Below are positions 26,348 through 34,505 of a DNA stretch of 64,000 nucleotides, one piece after another. The DNA is from Vreelandella halophila (GTDB lineage: Bacteria; Pseudomonadota; Gammaproteobacteria; Pseudomonadales; Oleiphilaceae): assembly GCF_019903425.1 (NCBI RefSeq), contig NZ_JACHUZ010000013.1, positions 899,619 through 963,618 on the forward strand, in the 5' to 3' direction. The notes under the pieces are model-generated. The model ran no database searches. It saw nothing but the letters and a program-made list of their open reading frames with translations, and had not been told where the DNA came from. Each line of letters opens with the position of its first letter. Positions within the stretch are counted from its first letter, which is position 1. The translations under genes and the position numbers were made by a program.

Positions 26348-27531
26348 GAGGAAGGCTCCCGCAGCTGCCAGTCGTTCCGGGTGATGGGGGTAGCCCCGTT
26401 GTCACCCACGACAACCGTGTTGCTCATGCCGATGCCGAACTCACCCGGTGCCCGCAGGCACAAGGGCAGGTGGAAAACCATGCCCGGCTCAAAGGGCGAC
26501 TCCTCGCCCTCGGCAATGAAGCCCGTCCCCTCGACCCAGCTTGGTGGGAACTGGGCCCCAACGGTGTAGCCGAAGACACCGGAGAAGAAGACCTCGTCCG
26601 CCACTTCCGCCAGGACCCGGTTGGCGGCTGTGGCAGCGTCTGTAAAGCGCTGGCCTGGGCGCATCTCCGAGACCAGCGTGTCGTGAAGACGGTGGCAGAC
26701 GTCGTTGAGCCGTTTCATGCGGTCCGATGCCCGCCCGGCAGCCGCCGTGCGCATCTGCGGTGCGGTGTAACGGTGACGGACGGCACCGAATTCCAGGAAG
26801 ACGGATTCGTCCTGCTCGATAACACGGCTCTGGTGGTTGAGATGGATCACGCTGCTGCGCGGTCCGCTGACCACAATGGGCTGCAGGCTCATGAACTCGC
26901 TGCCGGCCGCCAGCATGGCGCGCGCGCCCTCCGCCGCAATGGTGTTCTCGTTCACGCCCGGCTCAATCACGGCCATGGCGGCATCCAGACCCGCCATGGT
27001 CATCCGGGCGCTCTCGTGAAGGCGCTCCAGCTCCGCTGCTGTCTTGACGCGCCGGACGCGGTCCAGAACGGTGCTTGATTCATGGAAGGCCGTATTGGGC
27101 AGCTGGGCCCGGAGGGCGTCCAGGACGCCGGGCCGCAGGCCGTTGCCCCACTGGTTGATGCCGATGGCCTGGCAGTCCCGGAGCTGGTCCACAAGGGGCC
27201 CGATCACGGACTGGACGGACTCCCACCGGTATCCATCCACCTCGTCCACCAGGGCGGTCGCCGCAGCGGGGCCGGTTTCAATGGAGGGCACCTGGAGGAA
27301 ACAGCGCTCTGGGCGGAAGACCAGGGCTGCATGGACCGAGACCTCAAAGGTCCGGTAACCGGTCAGGTAGTTGATCTCGCCGGGGTTGGTCACCAGCAGG
27401 GCTTCAAGGCCGGCTTCGCGCATGGCGCTGGCAACACGCTCCCGGCGCGCCCGGAACTCCCCGGGGTCGAAGCTCTGTTCAGTGCCTGCGGCTGTGCTGC
27501 GCAGTGCCTCAAGGTATGCGGTGTGATCCAT
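26344..27531 (-). CDS. M24 (creatinase/aminopeptidase fold) hydrolase, DoeA-like
   Basis: The 395 residues show the two-domain pita-bread fold: an N-terminal creatinase domain with EALLVTNPGEINYLTGY, and a C-terminal M24 domain. The usual aminopeptidase P metal ligands are not conserved: the first Asp position is Glu in FLEFGAVRHRYTAPQMR, the second Asp is lost, and the GHG/GHGIG His segment reads GYTVGAQFPPSW. This pattern resembles what I remember of ectoine hydrolase DoeA and creatinase, which hydrolyse small cyclic or amide compounds. It is coupled to the DadA-like gene. Substrate is unknown. Confidence 0.75.
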   Translation of the reverse strand: MDHTAYLEALRSTAAGTEQSFDPGEFRARRERVASAMREAGLEALLVTNPGEINYLTGYRTFEVSVHAALVFRPERCFLQVPSIETGPAAATALVDEVDGYRWESVQSVIGPLVDQLRDCQAIGINQWGNGLRPGVLDALRAQLPNTAFHESSTVLDRVRRVKTAAELERLHESARMTMAGLDAAMAVIEPGVNENTIAAEGARAMLAAGSEFMSLQPIVVSGPRSSVIHLNHQSRVIEQDESVFLEFGAVRHRYTAPQMRTAAAGRASDRMKRLNDVCHRLHDTLVSEMRPGQRFTDAATAANRVLAEVADEVFFSGVFGYTVGAQFPPSWVEGTGFIAEGEESPFEPGMVFHLPLCLRAPGEFGIGMSNTVVVGDNGATPITRNDWQLREPSS

Positions 27532-27610
27532 GGCTGGCCTCTGGTAATGTCTGACCTTTGTGCCAGTGAAGCAGATTTACCCCAATCCTGTCGTCCAGAA
27601 TGGAGTCCGT

Positions 27611-27970
27611 ATGAGTACTGATACAGGAAGTCCGCAGCTCAAGCCCTGCCCGCGCAAGCCCAACTGTGTTTCCAGCCAGGGTAGGGGGAAGCAGTACATC
27701 CAGCCCCTGCCGGGTGATGAGGGCACCTGGGAGCGGCTGCCGGGCGTGCTTGAGGCCCTGGGCGGTGTCCGGATCGTGGAGCAGACGGCCGATACCATCC
27801 GCGCCGAAGCCCGTACCCGCGTGCTGCGGTTTGTGGACGACCTGGATTTCGTCCGTGACCGGGAGCAGGGCGTGATCCAGGTGCGTTCGGCCTCACGGCT
27901 TGGCTACTCGGATCTCGGTGTGAACCGGCGCCGGCTGGAAACCGTGCGCAGTGAGCTGATGACGGGGTAG
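27611..27970 (+). CDS. DUF1499 family protein
   Basis: The start is taken as ATG 27611, preceded by GGAG at 27602-27605. The 119-residue product has the DUF1499 hallmarks LKPCPRKPNCVSSQ at the N-terminus and RVLRFVDDLDFVRD, RSASRLGYSDLGVNRRR near the C-terminus. The two cysteines sit in the conserved CPxxPNC segment. Family members have no defined function. The following acyltransferase gene starts 2 bases after the stop, so the two are probably cotranscribed. Confidence 0.88.
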   Translation: MSTDTGSPQLKPCPRKPNCVSSQGRGKQYIQPLPGDEGTWERLPGVLEALGGVRIVEQTADTIRAEARTRVLRFVDDLDFVRDREQGVIQVRSASRLGYSDLGVNRRRLETVRSELMTG

Positions 27971-27972
27971 CC

Positions 27973-28752
27973 ATGGCGCGCACCTACACGGACCTTCTGC
28001 CCGCTGCTGATCGACTGGCGCGGCTGTTCTACCGCGAAGAGGCCGAGGGCGTGGATGAGCTTGCTGGTATTCTCCAGGCCCATCCCCGGCTGATGATCAT
28101 CATGAACCATGGCCCCGTGCTCGGCCCGGCGCCCGCACTGGCAGCGCTGGTGCGGACCATGGTGCGCCACGGTGGCGGTGACAGGGTGCCGTTTGGAGTG
28201 ACCTGGCGGGGATTCCATCGGGTGCCCGGTGTTGGTCTCCTGGCGGAGCGCCTTGTGCAGACATCGGCGGATTCCGGGGTGGAGGATGTTGTTGCCAAGC
28301 TTTGCGGCGGCACCTTCAATGACTGTGGCATTATGCCGGAAGGCGAATACAGCAATGTCGGCAACGGCATCGATATCCAGCCCTTCCGCAGCCAGCGGTT
28401 CATAGAGGCGGCCGTTCGGGCGGAAGTGCCTGTACTGCTGCTTGCTCACAGCGGCACTGAAAGGCTGGGGCGGCCGGTGCCCATTCCGGCTTCAGCCCGT
28501 TTCCTGGTAGAGCGTCTGCCTGAACACCTGCGCCGGGCTGTGAACCAGAGCGGTGTGGTGAGCCTGCCGTGGTTGCTGGGTGGGCGCATCCCCAAGCTGG
28601 GGCTTGCGTGTGAGCTGTACCAGCCGGATCTGTCACCCTGGGATCTCGAGGAACCGGGATCGGCGCAGCAGGTGGCGATGAATGCGCGCCATGTTCGGGC
28701 GCGCCTGCAGCGCCTGGTGAATCATCTGGTGCTGGAGTTCGGCGAGGATTAA
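27973..28752 (+). CDS. Putative lysophospholipid acyltransferase-like protein
   Basis: This 259-residue protein resembles PlsC-type acyltransferases of phospholipids. It has LMIIMNHGPVLGPAPALAAL in the motif I region and MPEGEYSNVGNG where the family has its PEGxRS-like motif III. The canonical motif I NHxxxxD is only partly met, because the position of the catalytic Asp is Gly. It may use a variant acceptor site or be a divergent member. There is no signal peptide; membrane association would be peripheral. It lies directly after DUF1499 and is convergent with the AraC gene, overlapping it by 4 bases. Confidence 0.65.
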   Translation: MARTYTDLLPAADRLARLFYREEAEGVDELAGILQAHPRLMIIMNHGPVLGPAPALAALVRTMVRHGGGDRVPFGVTWRGFHRVPGVGLLAERLVQTSADSGVEDVVAKLCGGTFNDCGIMPEGEYSNVGNGIDIQPFRSQRFIEAAVRAEVPVLLLAHSGTERLGRPVPIPASARFLVERLPEHLRRAVNQSGVVSLPWLLGGRIPKLGLACELYQPDLSPWDLEEPGSAQQVAMNARHVRARLQRLVNHLVLEFGED

Positions 28753-29783
28753 TCCGCCATCGTCGAGGCGCGTTCTTCCCGGTGCCGTGCCCGGTAGTGG
28801 CCGGGGCTTTCCCCCGTCCAGCGCTTGAAGGCCCTGCTGAAGGCGCTCAGTTCCGAAAACCCGAGCAGGAAGGCCACTTCCGTCAGCCCGTATTCGCCCT
28901 CGGCCACATACTGCAGTGCCCTTTCCCGTCGCACCGTCTCCGCCAGGTTCTGGAAGCTCTCACCCTCTTTTTTCAGCTTGCGGTACAGCGTCTGGCGGCT
29001 CATGTGCATGGCCGAGGCCACCCGGTCCACATCCGGGGTGCGTGGGAGCTGCTTCTGGACAATCCGCCGGACCCGCTCGGACACCGTCTTGCGCGGGCGC
29101 AGCTGGCGCAGCAGCCGGTTGACGTGCGTGGTCAGGGCCGAGTGCACGTAGGGGTTGCGGTGGGGCAGAGGCGAATCCAGATAGCGGGCCGGAAAGCACA
29201 GGCTGGTCTCACCGGCGCCGAAGGTTACCGGGCACTGGAAGATCCGTTCGTAGTGGGCACGATACCCCGGGTCTTCATGCGCCAGGCTCAGCTGCTCGAT
29301 GGCCAGCCTGGGATGGATGAAGTGGCGTGCTCGGGTGACGGCCGCGGACAGGGTCCGGTCCATATCTGGAATACAGTACAGCGCTGGATCCGGCACGTGC
29401 CAGGTGACCCTTATCCGGTCGCCCTCCCTGGTCTGGTAGAGGTGCACCGCCTCATTCACGAGCCGGTGAAGCCGCATGTATTCCTCCAGGGCGTGTTCAA
29501 TGGTGTCACTGTTGAACACGATGTGGCTCATCAGCCCCATGCGGTCAGGGTCCACGATCTCACCCAGGCGCAGTCCCAGGGCCGGGTCCCCGGTCAGGAG
29601 AAGTGCCTCCTGCCAGAGCTGGTTATGGCTGTGTACAGCCACACGGCAGTCCGGATCCTCAAGTTCGTCTGAGGAGATCCCAAGAATGCCATCAATATGG
29701 TCCTGGGTAGCAAATCCCCGGCTGGTCAGGTAGTGGGTGAGGGCAAGGGTGCCGGAGGCGCTCACCGTGGGGCTGTCTTTCAT
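28749..29783 (-). CDS. AraC family transcriptional regulator
   Basis: This 344-residue regulator has an N-terminal ligand-binding domain of the type found in OruR and similar AraC proteins, including ELEDPDCRVAVHSHNQLWQEA and GDPALGLRLGEIVDPDRMG. A C-terminal double helix-turn-helix follows: DVDRVASAMHMSRQTLYRKLK, then ALQYVAEGEYGLTEVAFLL, GFSELSAFSRAFKRWTGES and PGHYR. The full HTH consensus is kept. It is divergent from the 35-residue small-protein gene at 29889, which is a possible target. The effector is unknown. Confidence 0.92.
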   Translation of the reverse strand: MKDSPTVSASGTLALTHYLTSRGFATQDHIDGILGISSDELEDPDCRVAVHSHNQLWQEALLLTGDPALGLRLGEIVDPDRMGLMSHIVFNSDTIEHALEEYMRLHRLVNEAVHLYQTREGDRIRVTWHVPDPALYCIPDMDRTLSAAVTRARHFIHPRLAIEQLSLAHEDPGYRAHYERIFQCPVTFGAGETSLCFPARYLDSPLPHRNPYVHSALTTHVNRLLRQLRPRKTVSERVRRIVQKQLPRTPDVDRVASAMHMSRQTLYRKLKKEGESFQNLAETVRRERALQYVAEGEYGLTEVAFLLGFSELSAFSRAFKRWTGESPGHYRARHREERASTMAD

Positions 29784-29888
29784 CGACTGTTACCACCTGT
29801 CAAAAGGTTGAGCGGGTGCGTCAAGCCGGCTCAGGCATTGCAACGTAGGATAATACCTGAATTCCTGACAAACCCAAGGAGTCGCGTC

Positions 29889-29996
29889 ATGGATATGGAT
29901 ACCAACCTCGAAATCTGCGTTCCGCACACTGAAGAAGAAAAAGCCAATATCAAGGCTCTGTCCGATTATCTGAGCGAGATCCCCGCGTTCAACTGA
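29889..29996 (+). CDS. Small 35-residue protein of unknown function
   Basis: The frame runs from ATG 29889 to TGA 29996 and encodes MDMDTNLEICVPHTEEEKAN with an amphipathic continuation ending SEIPAFN. An AAGGAG at 29875-29880 sits 8 bases before the start, which is unusually good for a chance frame, and GATAAT at 29849-29854 is a plausible -10. The product is acidic and soluble, with one cysteine and no signal. It is convergent with the PilZ gene (8-base overlap) and divergent from AraC. I know no family for it. Confidence 0.5.
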   Translation: MDMDTNLEICVPHTEEEKANIKALSDYLSEIPAFN

Positions 29997-30456
29997 GGGG
30001 TCCGCCTTCTCCCTGACCTGAATAGGTTCTGATGAGGTCCGCACCGCTGCGGTGGCGGGCCTTCATTTTTTGTATGCGCTCCAGAATCCCCTCCATGCGC
30101 CCCAGACGTGCCTGGGTTTCCAGGGCCCGCATCGTCCCATTGGCCCGGAAGTCGAATTTCAGGCCATAACGGTGCTGTTCCCCCTCAGCGTGCACATTTG
30201 AGACCACCGCAACCAGTCGGTTCTGATGCAGCTCGCTCCGGTCCAGGCGCAGGGTCAGGTCAATCAGCACCTTCTGACCCAATCGCAGCTTCCGGGACGT
30301 GATGATGGCGACACCTTCGCGGGTGAAATCGGCGGCTTCCACTGGTTCGCCCCGCCTGAAGCGGCTGCGCCCTGGCTTCAGCCGGGCTTCCAGTTCCGCT
30401 GCAGGAAAGCGCTGCAGGTGGCGGCGTTCATCGTGAAGGGGTGCTGCTGTGGCCAT
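29989..30456 (-). CDS. PilZ domain c-di-GMP binding protein
   Basis: This 155-residue protein is a stand-alone PilZ domain. The c-di-GMP binding signatures are both present: the arginine motif near the N-terminus (ERRHLQRFPA, about residues 10-19) and the D-x-S/T-x-x-G motif as DFTREGVAI. The conserved beta-barrel stretch HRYGLKFDFRAN follows, and the last 45 residues form a helical tail. With three GGDEF proteins in the window it could be one receptor for their product. It has no membrane segment. The target is unknown. Confidence 0.85.
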   Translation of the reverse strand: MATAAPLHDERRHLQRFPAAELEARLKPGRSRFRRGEPVEAADFTREGVAIITSRKLRLGQKVLIDLTLRLDRSELHQNRLVAVVSNVHAEGEQHRYGLKFDFRANGTMRALETQARLGRMEGILERIQKMKARHRSGADLIRTYSGQGEGGPLS

Positions 30457-30561
30457 GGGGTCAGGTTCCGTTTAGGCTTACACTGCTTGATGTCACGAGT
30501 CTAAGCCTGTCGCCCGCTCTTCGCCAGTGACGGGTGCGCAGTATGGAACGGAGAAACGGTT

Positions 30562-31341
30562 TTGACAGACACTGTGGAACTCAATGCGGGCGTCAAGGGC
30601 GATGGCCCGCCCCTGATACTCATGCATGGTCTTTTCGGCGCCGGTGATACGCTCGGGGGCGTACGCAGACGTCTGGCGCCGGACTACGAGGTGCACAGCC
30701 TGGACCTGCGCAACCACGGTGATTCACCGCACACCCGCAGCATGAGTTACCCCGAAATGGCAGCGGATGTGCTGGCCTACATGGACCGGGTGGGGGTGGA
30801 GAAGGCCCACCTCCTGGGGCACTCCATGGGTGGCAAGACGGCCATGGAACTGGCACTGATGGCGCCGGAACGCGTGCAGCGACTGATTGTTGCCGACATT
30901 GCGCCGGTCGCCTATGAACCGCACCATGATGCGATCCAGCAGGCGCTTGAAGCGCTGGATCCGGCCTCCGTGTCCTCCCGGCGCGAGGCGGATGGGGTGC
31001 TGTCGGAATACATTGGGGAAAAAGGCGTACGCCAGTTCCTGCTGACCAACCTGGTCCCGTCGGACGGCGGTTTCCGGTGGCGGATGAATGTGCCCGGTAT
31101 CCTCGCCTGTTACGAGCAGATCATGGCGGGCCCCTCCACCGACGGTGTCTACGAGGGGCCCACCCTGTTCATCCGTGGCGGCGGCTCGGATTACATCCAG
31201 AGCCGCCATCAGTATGCCGTTCTGCATTACTTTCCGTCTGCCGAGCTCAAGGTGATTCCGGATGTCGGGCACTGGCTCCATGCGGAAAAACCCGAACTGT
31301 TTGCGCGGATTTGCCAGCGTTTTCTGGCAGGCGAAGCGTAG
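30562..31341 (+). CDS. Alpha/beta hydrolase (YbfF-like esterase)
   Basis: This 259-residue esterase starts at TTG 30562 with GGAG about nine bases upstream; no in-frame ATG fits the family start. Motifs are LILMHGLFGAGDT (oxyanion HG), SLDLRNHGDSPHT, nucleophile elbow LLGHSMGGKTAME (Ser), and the C-terminal VIPDVGHWLHAEKPE with the catalytic His. The arrangement HGLFG, LRNHGxS and GHSMGG is the signature of the YbfF short acyl-chain (acyl-CoA) esterases. It is cytosolic and precedes the lactonase-like gene by 59 bases. Confidence 0.88.
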   Translation: MTDTVELNAGVKGDGPPLILMHGLFGAGDTLGGVRRRLAPDYEVHSLDLRNHGDSPHTRSMSYPEMAADVLAYMDRVGVEKAHLLGHSMGGKTAMELALMAPERVQRLIVADIAPVAYEPHHDAIQQALEALDPASVSSRREADGVLSEYIGEKGVRQFLLTNLVPSDGGFRWRMNVPGILACYEQIMAGPSTDGVYEGPTLFIRGGGSDYIQSRHQYAVLHYFPSAELKVIPDVGHWLHAEKPELFARICQRFLAGEA

Positions 31342-31400
31342 GGCCACCCGAGCAAGGCCCTAGTGGCGATGAACAGATAACGTTTTACAGGGAGATAAGA

Positions 31401-32498
31401 ATGAAAAAAGGGGTAATTGCTGTTCTTCTGGTCCTCGTGGTGCTGGTGGGGGGCTTCCTGCTCTGGCCATCCCCGGTGGATTCCGTCGCCTGGCAGCCAC
31501 CGGAAGCGCCTGGGCTGGAGGGCCCGGCGCAGCCGAATGAAGCGCTACGGGATGCGGACGTGCTCGCGAAGGGCCGGATCCAGGGCCCGGAAGACACCGA
31601 GGTGGATGATGAAGGGAATGTCTACGGGGGGCTGCAGGACGGTCGGATCATCCGCGTGACACCGGAAGGGGACGTGGAGACGTTCGCGGATACCGGCGGG
31701 CGCCCGCTGGGCCTGGAGTTCGACGTGGACGGCAACCTGATCGTGGCCGACGCCTGGAAGGGCCTGCTTTCGGTCGCCCCCGATGGCTCGATTGAGGTGC
31801 TGACCACCGAATCCGAAGGCACACCCTTCGCCTTCACCGACGACCTCGCCATTGCCTCGGACGGGCGCATCTATTTCTCGGATGCCAGCAGCCGTTTCCA
31901 TCAACCGGACTACCGCCTCGATATGCTCGAGAGCCGGCCGCATGGACGCCTGCTCCGTTACGATCCGGCGACCGGCGAAACCGAGACACTGATGGACGAT
32001 CTCTACTTCGCCAATGGTGTGGCGCTCACCGAGGACGAACGCTCGGTGCTGGTGAACGAGACCTGGCGCTACCGCATCCAGCAGTACTGGCTCGAAGGCG
32101 ACAAGGCCGGTACCAGTGAGGTCTTCGCCCGGAATCTGCCGGGATTCCCGGACAACCTCTCTGCGGATGACAACGGCATCATCTGGGTCGCCCTGCCGAC
32201 CAAGCGCAACCCGCAGATGGACGCCTTCCACCCAAGTCCCTGGCTCAAGGAACAGGTCGCCAAGCTTCCGGAATCGCTGCAGCCTGGCCCTGAACCCTAT
32301 GGCCTGGTGCTGGCCCTCGACCAACAGGGACAGATGCTGGGCAGCCTGCATGACCCGACCGGTGAGCGTTTGCAAATGGTAACCTCCGTGAAGGCCCGTG
32401 ACGGTGCGCTCTATTTCGGGTCGCTCTACAATGACCGCATTGGTCGACTGGATTATGATCGGGCGATGCAAGCCCTGAGGGAGCAACCGGATGAGTGA
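31401..32498 (+). CDS. Strictosidine synthase-like/SMP-30 family lactonase
   Basis: I start this at ATG 31401 (MKKGVIAVLLVLVVLVGGFLL) with GGGAG at 31390-31394; upstream frame extension overlaps the esterase gene. The 365 residues comprise an N-terminal membrane anchor or signal and a six-bladed beta-propeller. The run TWRYRIQQYWLEGDKAG, then PGFPDNLSADDNG, is the strictosidine synthase/APMAP signature, and PEDTEVDDEGNVY with GLEFDVDGNLIVADA are propeller blade motifs. Family members are calcium-dependent lactonases or arylesterases. It overlaps the thioesterase start by 8 bases. Confidence 0.85.
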   Translation: MKKGVIAVLLVLVVLVGGFLLWPSPVDSVAWQPPEAPGLEGPAQPNEALRDADVLAKGRIQGPEDTEVDDEGNVYGGLQDGRIIRVTPEGDVETFADTGGRPLGLEFDVDGNLIVADAWKGLLSVAPDGSIEVLTTESEGTPFAFTDDLAIASDGRIYFSDASSRFHQPDYRLDMLESRPHGRLLRYDPATGETETLMDDLYFANGVALTEDERSVLVNETWRYRIQQYWLEGDKAGTSEVFARNLPGFPDNLSADDNGIIWVALPTKRNPQMDAFHPSPWLKEQVAKLPESLQPGPEPYGLVLALDQQGQMLGSLHDPTGERLQMVTSVKARDGALYFGSLYNDRIGRLDYDRAMQALREQPDE

Positions 32499-32934
32499 CT
32501 GGCACTGGCGGATGGCCGACCCGTTCACGATGAACATCAGGGTCTCGGAACAGGACGTGGACCGCCTCGGGCACGCCAACAACACCATCTACCTGCAGTG
32601 GATGGAAGAGATCAGCTGGGCGCACATTGAGTCCGTGGGCCTGACCTGGGAGCTGCAGGAGGAACTAGGGCGCGCCATGGCCATCGTTCGCACCGAGATT
32701 GATTACAAGGCAGCGGCGCTTGCGGGGGACGATCTGGTCCTTGGCACCTGGCTGACCGAGTTCGATGGCAAGCTTCGCTCCGGGCGGCAGTTCCAGCTGG
32801 TACGGCCCAGCGATGGCCGCACCCTGGTGGAAGCGGAGTCCCATCATGTCTGCATTGATACCGCAACCCAGCGCCCCGCGCGCATCCCAAGGCCCATGGC
32901 TGACCTGCTGAAAGAGGCCAGCCACGACCAGTAA
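32491..32934 (+). CDS. Acyl-CoA thioesterase (YbgC/4HBT hotdog family)
   Basis: The 147-residue hotdog-fold protein has the family catalytic segment VSEQDVDRLGHANNTIYLQWMEE, where the Asp of the D-x3-H-x-N core attacks the thioester, followed by RTEIDYKAAALAGDDLVLGTWL. This puts it among the single-domain 4-hydroxybenzoyl-CoA thioesterase-like acyl-CoA thioesterases. The start overlaps the preceding gene by 8 bases and the next gene begins 17 bases after the stop. It probably releases free acids from acyl-CoA; the chain length is not evident. Confidence 0.88.
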   Translation: MSDWHWRMADPFTMNIRVSEQDVDRLGHANNTIYLQWMEEISWAHIESVGLTWELQEELGRAMAIVRTEIDYKAAALAGDDLVLGTWLTEFDGKLRSGRQFQLVRPSDGRTLVEAESHHVCIDTATQRPARIPRPMADLLKEASHDQ

Positions 32935-32951
32935 CCCCTGGAGGACATGTC

Positions 32952-33896
32952 ATGCGCCAGATCGTCATTCCCGAATTCGGTGATGCCGGCGTACTTGAAC
33001 TGCGCGAAGCAGCGCTGCCCGAGCCCGGCGAGGGCCAGGTGCGTGTGCGGGTGGCCAGTGCCGGGATCAATCCCATCGACTTCAAGACCCGCTCCGGCCA
33101 GGGGTTCGTAGCCAACGCCATTCGCGACCACCTGCCCTGGGTGCCGGGGTTTGAGGTGGCTGGCACCATCGATGCGGTGGGGGCTGGCGTCGACGGTTGG
33201 CGCACGGGGGACCCGGTTGTGGGCATGACCGGCTTCCCGCGTGCCGGCGGCGGTTATGCCGAGCAGACTCTGGTGCGTGCCGACGAACTCTGCCGGGTCC
33301 CGGATGGCCTGAAGCTGGATGAAACCGGCGCCGTTCCCCTGGCCGCGCTTACGGCCTGGCAGGGGCTGTTCAGCCATCTCGGGCTGCAACCCGGCCAGAA
33401 ACTCCTGATTCTCGGCGGTGCCGGAGGCGTGGGGCATTTCGCGGTCCAGTTCGCCGCCCAGCACGGGGCCCATGTGGTGACCACCGGCTCCGGGGCCAAC
33501 GAGGATTTTCTCCACCAGCTGGGTGCCGACGACGTCATCAACTATGAAAACGAGGACGTTCACGACGTCTGCTACGGACTGGATGCCGTCCTCGACCTGG
33601 TCGGCGGTGAAGCCGGCAAGGCCGCGCTCAGCACCCTTGGCGAACACGGCAAGCTCGTCACCGTTCCAACGGTAACAGCCCAGGCGATCAAGGACCTTGC
33701 GGCGGAGAAGGGCATCCAGGCTGCCGGCTACGTGGTCGAACCGGACACCGAGCAGCTCGAGGAAATCCTGGCCCTGCTCAACCGCCGCGACGCGGAACTC
33801 CACATCGCCGCCGCCTTCCCCCTGGGCGACGCGGCCGCTGCCCATCGCCGGCAGGAGGATGGGCATGTTCGGGGGAAGCTGGTGTTGCAGCCCTAG
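32952..33896 (+). CDS. NADP-dependent zinc-free alcohol dehydrogenase (quinone oxidoreductase-like)
   Basis: This 314-residue MDR-superfamily enzyme has the GroES-like N-terminal domain (QVRVRVASAGINPIDFKTRSG, PWVPGFEVAGTIDAVGAGVD) and the Rossmann motif LLILGGAGGVGHFAVQFAAQHGA. It lacks the cysteine-rich lobe and catalytic zinc ligands, so it belongs to the quinone oxidoreductase/enoyl reductase branch. The sequence LHIAAAFPLGDAAAAHRRQEDGHVRGKLVL at the end is the standard family tail. It would reduce an enone or quinone with NADPH. It is the last gene in the run with the esterase, lactonase and thioesterase. Confidence 0.9.
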   Translation: MRQIVIPEFGDAGVLELREAALPEPGEGQVRVRVASAGINPIDFKTRSGQGFVANAIRDHLPWVPGFEVAGTIDAVGAGVDGWRTGDPVVGMTGFPRAGGGYAEQTLVRADELCRVPDGLKLDETGAVPLAALTAWQGLFSHLGLQPGQKLLILGGAGGVGHFAVQFAAQHGAHVVTTGSGANEDFLHQLGADDVINYENEDVHDVCYGLDAVLDLVGGEAGKAALSTLGEHGKLVTVPTVTAQAIKDLAAEKGIQAAGYVVEPDTEQLEEILALLNRRDAELHIAAAFPLGDAAAAHRRQEDGHVRGKLVLQP

Positions 33897-33962
33897 GCCT
33901 GACTACCAGTGAATGGATGTCTTTGGACTTTGATCCGTGCAGAAGCATGCTGTCTTTACTGC

Positions 33963-34505
33963 TCATTCCCACCGACAGATGCTGTAAACATCGTGAGTAA
34001 AGTCAGGGTTCTCGGCGACGCGGAAGTGATGAAGTTTCTCGGAATTTGATAGGTCGCAGGAAAGCGAATCCAGCTTTTCGACTACGTTATGTTCAGGGGC
34101 GATGCTTGGTGTATTTGTGTACCACAACAGATAGCTCTGACCGTCTTTTTCCGCATCGATGATCTGTCGGATTCGAGTTTCGTTAAACATTCGGCCTGGA
34201 ATCCGTGATCGAATCCATTTCGCTGGCAGTTGAAAGTGCCCATTACCATCACTTCTTGTCTGGTCAAGGTATTCCTTTTCGTAAGTGAGCTCACGGATGA
34301 TGCGTACATTCGGTACTGGTTCCCCATCCTTCAGCACCTGTCCCCTCACGGCCGGTGAGAGTTGCACGTTATAACTTTTGAATAATCCAGCCATATTGGA
34401 CGTAACCTCATTTGAGTCATTGATGTAGCTGACAGCCAGGAAAATTAGAGCGCAGGAAAGCAGGTCAGTCCCGCTCAAAGGGATTCCAAAGCTTTTTTGA
34501 CACAA
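33963..34505 (-). CDS. DUF6795-like membrane-anchored protein, candidate immunity protein (copy 2)
   Basis: The 180 residues comprise an N-terminal hydrophobic anchor (TDLLSCALIFLAVSYI, about 13-28) and a domain with NVQLSPAVRGQVLKDGEPVPN, a carboxypeptidase-regulatory-like beta fold, then GNGHFQLPAKWIRSRIPGR and a C-terminal EKLHHFRVAENPDFTHDVY ending CRW. It is a clear paralogue of the 35680-36219 gene (shared LSP-V-G, LKDGEPV, GHF--P, IRSR-PG, HHF---E-PDFTH and ICRW). It overlaps the lipase end by 31 bases. Topology implies a periplasmic domain. Immunity is inferred from context, not shown. Base composition is AT-richer than neighbours. Confidence 0.7.
   Translation of the reverse strand: MCQKSFGIPLSGTDLLSCALIFLAVSYINDSNEVTSNMAGLFKSYNVQLSPAVRGQVLKDGEPVPNVRIIRELTYEKEYLDQTRSDGNGHFQLPAKWIRSRIPGRMFNETRIRQIIDAEKDGQSYLLWYTNTPSIAPEHNVVEKLDSLSCDLSNSEKLHHFRVAENPDFTHDVYSICRWE

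Noticed and set aside
26344-27531. Xaa-Pro aminopeptidase or prolidase call for the M24 protein
   Set aside because: Several metal ligands required by those peptidases are missing.
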